Origin: DASPRG01 sp963796125 | GTDB taxonomy: Bacteria; Nitrospirota; Thermodesulfovibrionia; Thermodesulfovibrionales; SM23-35 | Assembly (NCBI GenBank): GCA_963796125.1 | Contig: CAWCKM010000049.1 | Span: 1-64,000 of the forward strand | DNA: 64,000 bases | Reading direction: 5' to 3' | Shown here: piece after piece, positions 37,587-48,382 of the stretch | Position numbering within the stretch: position 1 is the stretch's first letter | How the letters are laid out: every line of letters begins with the position of its first letter | Notes under the pieces: generated by a model | Database searches by the model: none | What the model was told of the DNA's origin: nothing | Seen by the model: only the letters and a program-made list of their open reading frames with translations | Translations under genes and position numbers: made by a program

Positions 37587-38193
37587 ATGGAAATAGTTCT
37601 TGCAACAAGGAATAAGAAGAAAGATTGAAGAAATAAAGAGAGTCATCGGAGATATGCCAATCTCTATCCTAACAATTGATGACTTTCCAGGATGTCCTGA
37701 AGTAGAAGAAGAAGGAGCTACATTTGAGGAGAATGCTGTAAAAAAGGCCGTTACTGTCGCACAATATACTGGGAAACCCTCCTTGGCAGATGATTCAGGG
37801 CTTGAGGTATATGCACTGAATGGTGCTCCAGGCATATTATCTTCAAGGTATGCTGGTGAAGGTGCAGACGACAGAAAGAATATAGAAAAATTGCTGCACG
37901 AAATGCGCTCGATTGTTGATAAGGAAAGAAGTGCACAGGTTTGTATGCTGCATAGCCCTGGCATTTCCTGATGGTAGGGTAAAAATATTTTTCGGATATG
38001 TTGAGGGTAAGATCGGCAGAGAGCCAAAAGGTTCTTATGGCTTCGGCTATGATCCGGTATTTTATCCCGAAGGACATAACAGGACCTTTGCTGAGATGAG
38101 CTGCATAAGGAAAAAGACTCCTTGAGTCATAGAGGGGAAGCACTGAGAGAGTTTCAGAAGTATCTAAAGAGCAGGGAAATTTTAAATAAGTAA
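37587..38193 (+). CDS. rdgB: Non-canonical purine NTP pyrophosphatase (RdgB/HAM1)
   Basis: Hydrolyses dITP, ITP and XTP to keep them out of nucleic acids. ATG 37587 opens EIVLATRNKKK, then a one-base break, GATFEENAVKKA, the substrate motif LADDSGLEVYALNGAPG, YAGEGADD, and after a second break GSYGFGYDPVF and LSHRGEALREF. Total about 200 residues, the normal length. It reads away from the mre cluster; the divergent spacer is 151 bases. Confidence 0.9.
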
Positions 38194-38439
38194 ATTAATT
38201 AATTATAGATTCATAAATTTAAAGTTACTATGAGTTGTAATAAGTAAATTTTATCTACTTATCAGAAATATGAATTTGACCTTAAGCAACATACTGTTAT
38301 ACTTCCCTGTTTTTAATCGCTGGTTACTTTCATTAGTCATTTTCTTTGTAGTTTTCAGCACCCAATTCTCATTTTGTTATTTGGGTGTTAATCCTTTTTT
38401 TAAATTTTAACTAAATAAATCTTTACAAAGGGGGAGGAT
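38194..38439. other. Leader region before adk and the sulfate operon
   Basis: AT-rich stretch of about 245 bases without a gene. It holds a 7-bp hairpin at 38360-38388 (CACCCAA/TTGGGTG) followed after a few bases by a T-run (38395-38401), compatible with a terminator for rdgB or an attenuator before adk. Promoters for the sulfate cluster may lie here; none is unambiguous. Confidence 0.4.
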
Positions 38440-39088
38440 ATGAGACTTGTTTTTCTTGGTGCACCAGGAGCTGGGAAAGGGACTCAGGCAAAAAAACTCG
38501 TAGAAAAATATAGGATTCCTCAGATTTCTACAGGGGATATCTTAAGAGCAGCCGTCGCAGCGGGCACACCACTCGGAAAAGAGGCAAAGTCCTATATGGA
38601 CAAGGGTGAACTTGTGCCTGACAGTGTTGTTATTGGGCTTGTCAAGGAAAGAATTGCTCAGGATGACTGCAAAAAAGGTTACATCCTTGATGGTTTTCCG
38701 AGGAATACTGCCCAGGCAGAGGTCTTGGACAAGGTGCTCTCTGAAATGAAAGCCCCTCTTGATGCTGCTGTGGATGTTGATGTCGATAAGGACATCCTCA
38801 TGAAAAGGTTGACAGGAAGGAGGACATGCAAGAAGCTGCCAGCAGATGTACAACGTATATTTTTCTCCTCCAAAGAAAGAGGGTATGTGTGACAAATGTA
38901 GTGGCGAACTCTTTCAGAGAGATGACGATAAGGAGGAGACAATCAAGAGAAGGCTCGATGTATATGATGCCCAGACATTACCCCTTATGGATTATTACAA
39001 GAAAAAAGGAATACTGAAATCAGTCAAGGGTACAGGCAGCATAGACGAGATATTTAACAAGGTTTGCAGTGTCTTAGAAGGTAAATAA
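38440..39088 (+). CDS. adk: Adenylate kinase
   Basis: Interconverts AMP, ADP and ATP. About 216 residues with P-loop GAPGAGKGT at 7-15, the AMP-binding STGDILRAA, LDGFPRN, and a zinc-type LID with four cysteines (CKKCQ and CDKC). One extra C near 38836 breaks the frame within the LID. It is 37 bases upstream of sat, and APS reduction yields AMP, so its place at the head of the sulfate operon makes metabolic sense. GGGGGAGG precedes the ATG. Confidence 0.93.
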
Positions 39089-39125
39089 GCATTTGCTTAT
39101 AACAAAAGTAAAAGGAGGATAGGAT

Positions 39126-40406
39126 ATGGAAATGATTGGTCATGGCGGCAAAGAAATTGTAGAACGAGTAATGTCAAAAGATGCAGCGATCAAGAGAGTA
39201 GCTGAACTCAAGGCTGCAAAAGTAAAAACGTTGGATGTCCGTTTGCAGATGGCTACAGAAATAATTGATATTGCTTACGGATTCTTCTCAGCCCCTTGAA
39301 GGGTTTATGACAAAGGCTGATGTTGAGTCTGTCTGCAACAATATGACTCTTGCAGACGGAAAAACAGTATGGAGCATCCCGATTGTCTTTGATATCTCCA
39401 GTGAGGATCTCAAAAAATCAGGTATCAAACAGTATGATGAAGTCCTTCTTACCTATACCGGAAACCCTTTTGCCATTTTTGATATCACTGATATTTTCAC
39501 GTTAGACACAAAAGAAGTGGCAATGAAGGTTTATGGAACTACTGAAGACAAACATCCTGGAGTCAAGAGGACATACCAGTATCAGGACAAATTCCTTGGT
39601 GGAAAGATCACCCTCCTGAATCCTCCAAAGATCAACGAGCCTTTCACAAGATTCTGGCTTACACCGAAACAGATGAGGGAAAGATTCAAGGAAAAAGGCT
39701 GGGAGATGATTATCAACCATCAGACAAGGAATGTCCCGCATACCGGCCATGAATGGCTTATGAAAGGTGCATACTTAGGAGCTTATGGTTCTATGATGGT
39801 AGATAAACCTCGTGGAGGTGTTCTGGTAAATGCAATCATCGGCTCAAAAAGACCCGGCGATTATATTGATGAAGCAATCATCCTCTGCCAGGAAGCTCAG
39901 GGTAAAAACGGATATTTCAGAGAAGATACCTTTTTAACCACATGCAGCCTCTGGGATATGCGTTATGCTGGACCGAGAGAGGCAATATTCCATGCATGCC
40001 TCAGGACAAACCTCGGCTGCACCCACCACATGTTCGGAAGAGACCATGCTGGTGTTGGCACCTATTATGATCCGTATGATGCACACAGGATTTTCAACAA
40101 AGTCCCTGAGGGATCCCTCAGGATATAACACCTATCTTCAACCTCGACTGGTGGTTCTGCCCTGTCTGTGATGAGGTTACTTACATGGGTTTTTGCGGCC
40201 ATAAGGATAAAAAGGCCTCATTCAGCGGAACCTTAATCAGAAGCATCATCCAGGATGGAGTAAAACCGCCCCGCCGTATCTTCAGGCCTGAGGTTTTTGA
40301 CATGATCATGGAATGTGCTGAAAAGTACGGCTTTGGCAATGCGTTTGTTACAGAGGATTACTTAAAGAAGAGAAAGCCGGTATTTACTATCGGACCATTG
40401 AAATAA
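39126..40406 (+). CDS. sat: Sulfate adenylyltransferase (ATP sulfurylase)
   Basis: Makes APS and PPi from ATP and sulfate, the first step of sulfate reduction. About 427 codons of the homo-oligomeric dissimilatory type, with QTRNVPHTGHEWLMKG (ATP and sulfate binding) and GRDHAGVG. AGGAGG precedes the ATG. Two base errors, one extra A near 39287 and one missing base near 40112, break the frame. There is no fused APS kinase domain, in line with a dissimilatory role. It is followed by an unknown small gene and aprBA. Confidence 0.95.
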
Positions 40407-40437
40407 ACTGAATTGAAATAAATAAAGGAGGAAAAAT

Positions 40438-40721
40438 ATGGCAGAAGAAACCTATCCAATCAATTTATGGATCAATGAAGAGCGGCTTGAAAAACTTCAG
40501 GCAGCAGGTCTTGCAGGTATGTGTAAAGAAGTATTGGCAGGGTTAAAGGTTCTTGCTGTTCCCAACTACAGCAGCACAGAGAGACAAGATTCTGAAAATA
40601 TTCCCTATGGCAAAATTTGATACTGCTACAACAAAAAGCATTGAGATACTTCCCAAAGACAATAAAAGACAAGATATTTGACCTTGTTGTTAGAAAAAAA
40701 GTCATTGAATGTTATGGATGA
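40438..40721 (+). CDS. Unknown small protein between sat and aprB
   Basis: Reconstructed as about 94 residues from ATG 40438 (AAAGGAGG upstream), with probable base errors near 40565 and 40660. The beginning, INLWINEERLEKLQAAG, and the repeated IKDKIFDLVVRKK type helices suggest a soluble alpha-helical protein. There is no membrane segment, so it is not AprM, and no cysteine motif for Fe-S. No family is recognised. The position inside the sulfate operon suggests a role with Sat or AprBA. Confidence 0.6.
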
Positions 40722-40835
40722 CTTTATTAAAATCTGCAGAGAAATAACACAACGAAAGGAGGTGGAAAGACTTTTCATGTTTCAGTTGTTACTACATTGA
40801 CTCTAAACTCATCAAATAAAAGGAGGTGTATTTAA

Positions 40836-41256
40836 ATGCCAAGTTTTGTAATTACTGAAAAGTGTGATGGTTGTAAGGCACAGGATAAGACTGCATGTCA
40901 GTATATCTGTCCTCACGATCTGATGGCGCTCGACAGGGAAAAGATGAAGGCATACAATCAGGAGCCTGAGCAGTGCTGGGAGTGCTTCAACTGCGTGAAA
41001 GATCTGCCCGCAGCAGGCAATCGAGGTGAGGGGTTACTCTGACTTTGTTCCCCTTGGATCAAGCACGATCCCACTGAGAGGAACAGAGGACATCATGTGG
41101 ACAATCAAGTTCAGAAGTGGATTAACCAAGAGGTTCAAATTCCCCATCAGAACCACTGTAGAAGGTTCTGTTGATCCGTATGCAGGAAAACCAGCACCGG
41201 ATTATGCAACGATTAAGGGACCCGGTTTCTTTAACGAACCGGCAAGAAAAGAATAA
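40836..41256 (+). CDS. aprB: Adenylylsulfate reductase beta subunit
   Basis: Ferredoxin-like subunit passing electrons to the FAD of AprA. The sequence holds the two [4Fe-4S] motifs: CDGCKAQDKTACQYICP (residues 9-25) and CWECFNCVKICP, the latter interrupted by one extra G near 41000. The C-terminal tail that wraps around AprA follows, with FKFPIRTTVEGSVDPY. About 140 residues, normal. AAAGGAGG precedes the ATG. The 114-base spacer before it contains nothing else recognised. Confidence 0.95.
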
Positions 41257-41276
41257 ATAAAAGGAGGTGATTATAC

Positions 41277-43286
41277 ATGGAAAAAGAAACCTGTACATTT
41301 TCATATTGTCAAAAACCTGAAGTAACTGAGGTAGAGTGCGATCTTCTGATCATGGGCGGTGGTATGGCAGGCTGTGGTGCTGCAGTTGAAGGATGCGCCT
41401 GGGCAAACCCGAAAAAACTGAAGGTCGTCATGGTTGATAAGGCTGCAACCGACAGAAGCGGCGCGGTTGCAATGGGTCTGTCTGCTATCAACACCTATGT
41501 CGGTGAGAATAAGTGCGCTGACTACGTCAAATACGTAAGGAACGACCTGATGGGAATCATCAGGGAAGACCTCGTATTTGACCTTGGCAGGCACGTTGAC
41601 GATTCAGTCCATCTTTTTGAAGAGTGGGGACTCCCCATCTGGAAAAAAGGCGATGACGGTTTCTCAATGGACGGTCATCAGGCGAGAGCAGCCGGGAAAA
41701 AATCTCTGAAGGACGGCGGCACACCGGTAAGAACCGGTAAATGGCAGATCATGATCAATGGTGAGTCTTATAAGGTGATCGTTTCAGAGGCAGCAAAGAA
41801 GGCCCTCGAGACCAATAGAGCTGCAACCGGTATGGCACAGAACCATTACGAGAGGGTATTGATCACAACACCTCTTATGGATGCAAACGGGAAAAACGTA
41901 GCAGGAGCAGCAGGCTTCAGCGTAAGGGAAAACAAGATATATGTCTTCAAGGCAAAGGCCATACTCAACGCTACTGCCGGAGCAGTTAATGTCTTCAGGC
42001 CGAGGTCAGTTGGTGAAGGTATGGGCAGGACCTGGTATCCTGTTATGAGCGCTGGTTCAGGTTATGCCTTTGGCATGCTGGCTGGTGCCGAGCTGACTCT
42101 GATGGAGAACAGGTTCGTGCCTGCAAGGTTCAAAGACGGTTATGGACCTGTCGGTGCATGGTTCCTCTTCTTCAAGGCGAAAGGCAACAGACAGCTATGG
42201 TGAAGATTATTGTGCAAATAAGGAATATTTTGATGACGCAGTTGCCAGATATGGAGACTATGCAAAGAATCTCGGCACTGCCATCAGAAACCACCTTATG
42301 ATGAGGGCCATGAAGGACGGTAAAGGCCCGATCCTTATGCAGACCCCTGCAGCGCTGGCAACAATCTCCAAGACCATGAAAGAGAAGCTCGGTGAAAAAG
42401 AAGGTGCCAAGCAGGTCAAGCACCTTGAAGCAGAGGCATGGGAAGACTTCCTCGACATGGCTATCGGACAGGCATCCCTCTGGGCAGCAACTAATACTGA
42501 GCCTGATAAGGTCCCTTCCGAGATTATGCCGACAGAGCCGTATCTCTTAGGTTCACACGCCGGCTGCGCAGGCTTCTGGGTAAGCGGCCCTGGCGATATA
42601 GCCGGTGCACACCGGCTGACATGGTCATGGGGATACAACAGGATGTCTACAGTCCCGGGTCTTTTCATGGCAGGTGACGTTGTCGGCGCATCAGGTCATA
42701 AATTCTCATCAGGTTCTCATGCAGAAGGAAGGAAGGCAGCAAAGGCTGCAATAGCATACATCCTCGACAATGCGGCTTACAAGCCAACACCGAAAAAATC
42801 TGCTGATGAAGTCGCGGCTGAGACTCTATCTGCCCTTCGAGATCTATGAGAAATACAAAGTCTATACAACCGATCCCGTGATCAACCCTAATTACATTGG
42901 TCCAAAAGCACTCCAGGCAAGACTCATGAAGATTGCTGATGAGTACTTCGGCGGTTGCTCGACATGGTATATGACCTCAAAGACTATGCTCGAAGCAGGG
43001 TCTCAGGAAGCTCGAATTGCTCAAAGAGGATTGCAACAAAATGGCAGCAGCCAACCTCCATGAGCTCCTGAGATGCTTTGAGAACTATCACAGGATTCTG
43101 TCTGTTGAGGCACATGCACGCCACATACTCTTCAGGGAAGAGTCAAGGTATCCTGGCTACTACTACAGAGGTGATTTCAACAAGATCGATGATGCTAACT
43201 GGAAGTGCTTTACAAATTCCAAGTACAATGCAGAGACCAACACCTGGGAGTTCAAGAAAGTACCATACGTCCAGATGTACCCGTAG
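41277..43286 (+). CDS. aprA: Adenylylsulfate reductase alpha subunit
   Basis: FAD enzyme that reduces APS to sulfite and AMP. About 668 residues of the fumarate-reductase-like flavoprotein fold, with FAD motif MGGGMAGCGAA near residue 26. DRSGAVAMGLSAIN, RTGKWQIMINGESYK and the APS-binding SHAGCAGFWVSGPGD are also present, and the C-terminal helical part has ENYHRILSVEAHARHILFRE. Three breaks occur, near 42180, 42820 and 43005. Start 20 bases after aprB. Presence with qmoABC favours the reductive direction. Confidence 0.96.
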
Positions 43287-43297
43287 ATTATGTTTAA

Positions 43298-43330
43298 CAA
43301 GGGAGGGCTTAGCCCTCCCTTGTCTTTTTT
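43298..43330 (+). terminator. Terminator after aprA
   Basis: CAAGGGAGGGCT pairs with AGCCCTCCCTTG, an 11-12 bp perfect stem with a tiny loop, followed by TCTTTTTT. A classical intrinsic terminator that separates sat-aprBA from qmoABC. Confidence 0.9.
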
Positions 43331-43361
43331 ATGGCTTTGAAAAGAATTTTCTTGACATGTG

Positions 43362-43370
43362 TGCTATAAT
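43362..43370 (+). promoter_or_regulatory. Extended -10 promoter candidate for qmoABC
   Basis: TGCTATAAT carries a perfect TATAAT (43365-43370) with the extended TGn. No consensus -35 is at the right distance; the TTGACA at 43352 is too close. It lies between the aprA terminator and the qmoA leader hairpin. Confidence 0.45.
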
Positions 43371-43384
43371 ACTCCCCGTTCAAT

Positions 43385-43442
43385 CAGTAAGTTAAAAAGA
43401 GATGGTTATAGAAAGTATAAACTATCTCTTTGTGACTTACTG
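43385..43442 (+). promoter_or_regulatory. Leader hairpin before qmoA
   Basis: Two stacked perfect 8-bp helices, 43385-43392 with 43435-43442 and 43396-43403 with 43424-43431, separated by a symmetrical 3/3 internal loop. It lies seven bases before the AAGGAGG of qmoA, so it could control translation or protect the mRNA end. Confidence 0.55.
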
Positions 43443-43460
43443 CCTTTAAGGAGGGTAACC

Positions 43461-44722
43461 ATGGCAGAGAATAAGAAGGTTCTTGTTGTCGGTGGAGGTA
43501 TAAGCGGACTCACTGCCGCAATCGAGATTGCAGAGGCAGGGATTGAGACAGTTCTTGTTGAAAAGAATCCCTATCTTGGTGGGAGAGTGGCACAGATTAA
43601 CAAATACTTCTGGAAACTCTGCCCCCCGAACTGTGGCCTCGAGATACAGTTTAAGAGAATAAAAAACAATCCCAGAATCACGTTTTATACCCTTGCAGAG
43701 GTCGAGGATATCAAGGGCGAAGAAGGTAATTTTGATGTAACAGTGAAGCTGAATCCACGGTATGTAAATGACAAATGTGTCGGCTGTGATGCCTGTGCTC
43801 AGGCGTGTCCGTCTTATAGAGACAATGAATTTAATTTCGGTATGGATAAGACAAAGGCTGCATATCTGCCTTTTGAGCAGGCATTCCCCTTTCAGTATGT
43901 GATTGATAATAAGCACTGTTCAAAGGACTGCATGAAGGCATGTTTTGAGGCATGCAAGTATAATGCGGTTGACCTCGACATGAAACCTGAGAAAATAAAC
44001 CTGAAGGTGGGTGCAGTAGTTTTGGCAACCGGCTGGAATCCTTATGATATGAGCAAAGTTGGATATTCTGGGTTCCGGTACAGATTAAAAATGTCATCAC
44101 CAATATGATGATGGAAAGGCTGGCATCAACTGATGGACCTACGAAAGGAAAGATTGTCAGACCTTCAGATGGAAAAGAAATAAAGAACATTGCCTTTGTC
44201 CAGTGTGCAGGATCGAGGGATGAAAATCATCTGCCCTATTGTTCGTATATCTGCTGCCTTGCCACATTGAAACATGCCATGTATATAAAGGAACAGTATC
44301 CTGATGCAAAAATGCAAATATACTATATAGATATCAGAACCCCCGGACTCTATGAACAAAGATTTTACTGGAAGATAAAGGACGATCCCAATGTAATCTT
44401 TACAAAGGGAAAGGTTGCAGGGATTACTGAAGAACCAGGAACGAATGATGTCATTGTTGAAGTGGAAGATATCTATGCTGGAAGTAAAATCAAAGCCAAA
44501 TTCGACATGGTTGTGCTCGCAACGGGGATGGAGTTATCAACAAAGGGGTCAAAAGTCGGGATTGATATCCCGTATACACCTGATGGGCTTGTAGATGATG
44601 CTGTTTTGAAGAAGGGAATATATGCAGTGGGAACAATGAAAAGCCCTGCTGATGTTGCAAGGTCAGTTCAGGATGCAACTGGCGCTGCTATTAAGAGCAT
44701 CCAGAGTGTGAGTAGGAGGTAG
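43461..44722 (+). CDS. qmoA: Quinone-interacting oxidoreductase subunit QmoA
   Basis: HdrA-like flavoprotein of the QmoABC complex that links menaquinol to AprBA. About 420 residues, with FAD motif VVGGGISGLTAA at 8-19 and the HdrA mark YLGGRVAQINKYFWKLCPPN. Cysteine-rich segments CVGCDACAQACP and CSKDCMKACFEAC are present. QCAGSRD and LATGMELS lie in the C-terminal half. One break is near 44075. AAGGAGGG precedes the ATG. Cytoplasmic. Confidence 0.95.
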
Positions 44723-44724
44723 GG

Positions 44725-46957
44725 ATGGAAAAGAAATACGGTGTATATATCTGTAAAGGATGTGGGATCGGGGATTCGGTTGATATAGAAAAACTTGCAA
44801 AGGCTGCAAAGACCGGACCTATCAAGGAAGAGCAGATATAAAGACTCACGATATCATGTGCAGTCCGGAAGGACTTCAATTAATAAAAAATGATATTAAA
44901 AAGGACGGAATTAACACTATCGTAATAGCAGCATGTTCTCCCCGTGTTAAATACGATGAATTTGATTTTTCAGGATGTATAACAGAGAGAGCCAACATAA
45001 GGGAATTTGTTGCGTGGATGCAACCGCCGAAGACAGATGACACGCAGAGCTTAGCAGAGGATTATGTCCTCATGAGTGTTATTAAAGCGCAGAAAGGTGA
45101 TCTGCCGGAACCCGCAATCCTCGAGAATCTTAGTAGCAACATATTAGTTATCGGTGGTGGTATCACCGGGATGACAGCAGCCCTTGAAGCAGCTAAGGCA
45201 GGATACCAGGTAGTACTTGTTGAAAAGGAGCCTCAACTCGGGGGGTTTGCGAATAAATTGTACAAAAAGATTCCGACAAGGGATTTCAAGGAACCGATAA
45301 TTGTTGATACAGATATCGATAAGGTCATAAAAGAAGTTGAAAGTCATCCGAACATCAAAGTATATAAATCGTCAAAGGTTGCAAAAACAGAAGGACAGCC
45401 TGGTTTGTATGACGTGACGATATCAACGAATGGGAGTTCCGAGACGGTAAAGATAGGGGCGATAGTAATGGCTACTGGCTGGGTGCCTTATGATGCAACA
45501 AAGCTCGGCCATCTTGGATATGGGAAGTTTAAAAATGTTGTGACGAATATTGAATTTGAAGAGATAGCAAGAAAGGGTGTTATTGCAAGACCATCTGATG
45601 GAAAAGATGTGACAAAGGTAGCCTTTATTCAGTGTGCCGGCCAGAGAGATCCGGATCATCTTCCTTATTGTTCTTCCATGTGTTGTGCAACATCACTGAA
45701 ACAGGCAAGGTATGTACGGCAGAACTCTGAAGCTTTGGCAATGATACTATACAAAGACATCAGAACTCCCGGAAGGCTTGAAGCATTTTACAGAGAGGCC
45801 CAGAACGACCCTGGAGTTATGCTGACAAAGGGCGAAGTGACAGGTGTTTCAGATGCAGGGAATGGGAATCTCTATGTTGAAATGGAGAAAACCTTTTTAG
45901 GTGAAAAGATAAAGGTCGAGGCTGATCTCGTTGTCCTTGCAACCGGGATGGTCCCTACAACACGGGCTCCACAGGAGTATCTTGACGGACTTACCTTGGC
46001 TGCTACAAAAGGTGATGATGCAAAGAAGGCTTATTTGGAATCAACTCCCAAACCCGAGTTCATATTAAACCTTGATTATAGACAGGGACCTGAACTTCCA
46101 TCCCTTGAAGGGGCATGTGGATTTGCAGACTCAAACTTTATCTGTTTCCAGTATGAAACAAGGAGAACCGGTGTCTATGCTGCTGGCCCTGTAAGACAGC
46201 CTATGAATATGACCGAGGCACAGGAGGATGCAGCAGGTGCTGCCTTTAAGGCGATACAATGTATTGATCATGTTGCAAAAGGCATGGCAGTACATCCAAG
46301 GGCATGGGATTTAACTTTCCCCGACCCGCAACTCATCAGGTGCACAGCATGTAAGAGATGTACAGAGGAATGTCCCGTTTGGTGCGATTGAAGAAGATGC
46401 TAAAGGTATTCCTACGTATATGCTCAATAGGTGCAGACGGTGCGGTACCTGTATGGGTGCATGTCCTGAAAGAATCGTATCATTCAAAGACTACAGTGTT
46501 GACATTATAGGGTCAATGATCAAGTCTGTTGATGTCCCGGAGGAGGAGTTCAGGATCGTATGCCTGGTCTGTGAAAACGATGCTTATCCTGCCCTGGATA
46601 CAGCAGGGCTTAATCGCAAGACTATCGACCCGAGTGTTCGGTTTATCCCTATGAGATGCCTTGGTGGTGTGAACCTCGTATGGATTGCTGATGCCTTCTC
46701 AAAGGGCATAGACGGTTTTCTCCTCCTTGGCTGTAAGTTCGGAGAGAACTATCAGTGTCATTTCGTAAAAGGAAGTGAACTTGCAAGTGTAAGGTTCAGA
46801 AAAGATCGGGGAGACACTGAATAGATTACAGCTCGAGGCAGACAGGGTTAACATGATGCAGGTGGCTATTTCCGAATATGACAAGCTTCCGGATATGATA
46901 AATGCATTTGTTGAAAGGGTTAAAGAAATAGGACATAATCCGTTCAAGGAATTTTAA
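44725..46957 (+). CDS. qmoB: Quinone-interacting oxidoreductase subunit QmoB
   Basis: Larger HdrA-like subunit, about 744 codons. The start has KYGVYICKGCG; a second FAD motif VIGGGITGMTAALEAAKAGY and VQCAGQRD-type segment follow. Two [4Fe-4S] ferredoxin motifs are CTACKRCTEECP and CRRCGTCMGACP. The C-terminal MvhD-like part (MRCLGGVNLVW, LLLGCKFGENYQCH) could be the electron entry point seen in some Hdr systems. Breaks lie near 44840, 46385 and 46805. Two bases after the qmoA stop. Confidence 0.95.
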
Positions 46958-46993
46958 CATAGAATTGTCTACGACCTTTAAGGGAGGGTATAT

Positions 46994-48242
46994 ATGGAAC
47001 AAGAGAAAGTCCCATCACCTGAAACAAAGGTAGAAGCCGAAACAGTTTTAGCATCTGAAGTAAAGAAAGACGATACTCCTGTAATTTCACCTGATCTGCA
47101 ATTCGTCAATGAGATCCTTAAAGCTGGAGGAGAGTCATTAAAAAAGTGTTACCAGTGTGCAACGTGTTCGGTTGTATGCAATTTAACCCAGAATGATAAG
47201 CCATTTCCAAGAAAAGAGATGGTACACGCACAGTGGGGATTAAAGGATAAACTTTTTGGTAATCCGGATATCTGGCTCTGTCATCAGTGCAGTGACTGTA
47301 CTGCCTATTGTCCAAGAGGGGCAAAGCCAGGGGAAGTCCTGAATGCTGTAAGAAAGATGTCTATTGAGAATTATGCAGCACCAAAGTTTCTGGGGAAGGC
47401 TGTAGCAAGTCCTGGTTCTCTTGTTCCCCTTCTTGCGATTCCAGCCGTTATCTTTGGGATCATCCTTGCAGGTCTCGGTCACCTGAATCTTGCTCAGGTG
47501 CCACGGAATGAACTTGGGCAGATATCATATCATGAGTTTTTACCTTCGTTGTATATTGACAGTGTTTTTGTCCCGATAGCTCTTTTTGCTGTTATCTGCT
47601 CTTGCCATTGGGGTCTCCCGATACTGGAAAGATATGGTTCGTACAGCAGGACCAGTTACACCGAAAGGGAGTCTTTCAAATGCCATTACTGCCACGATAA
47701 GCGAAATAATATCTCACAAACGTTTTGAAAAATGCAATGTGACCAAGGACAGAAAGCTTGCACACTTGTTAGTATTTTTCAGTTTTATCGGTCTTGCAAT
47801 TACAACCGCATGGGCAGTTCTTTATTTATATGGACCGGGTATCATGAAACTTCTTGGTGCTGAACCATTCAAGTGGATGCTTGGACCATCACCTTACCCA
47901 TTAACCGATCCTGTGAAATGGATTGCAAATGTGAGTGCTCTGGCGCTTTTAGTGGGAATTACCCTGGTTATACGGAACAGGCAAAAAAATGTGGAGAAAG
48001 CTGGTAAGGGTGGTTATTACGACTGGCTTTTCATATACATTATCTATGCAATAATGGCCACGGGAATTCTTTCCGAGGTTGTGAGGTTATCTAATATTGC
48101 GGTCCTTGCTTATTTAATATATTTTACTCATCTCATTGTTGTGTTTTTCCTGTTTGCTTATGCTCCATTTTCAAAGATGGCGCATATGGTTTACAGAGCA
48201 ACAGCCATGGTCTTTGAAAAGCAATACAGGGAAGGAAGTTAG
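46994..48242 (+). CDS. qmoC: Quinone-interacting oxidoreductase subunit QmoC
   Basis: Membrane subunit, a fusion of HdrC-like ferredoxin and HdrE-like cytochrome b parts, about 416 codons. The N-terminal third has [4Fe-4S] motifs CYQCATCSVVC and CHQCSDCTAYCPRGAKPG. The remaining part has about six membrane helices with histidines able to bind haem. It takes electrons from menaquinol. One break near 47610 lies between the second and third helices. GGGAGGG precedes the ATG. Confidence 0.95.
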
Positions 48243-48382
48243 GGGTATAACAAAAGCAGGTTAAATTGACGCCATCGAAAAGGTGTCATCCATTACAAAT
48301 ACAAAGGGGGTGAAAAGAGCTAATTACTATTTATTTTGTTGTTTTCGGGTATCAGTATAAATAACTGAAAAGGAGGGGAAAT

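Noticed and set aside
43352..43370. TTGACA plus TATAAT as a standard promoter before qmoA
   Set aside because: Only 7 bases separate the two hexamers; an extended -10 is the better reading.
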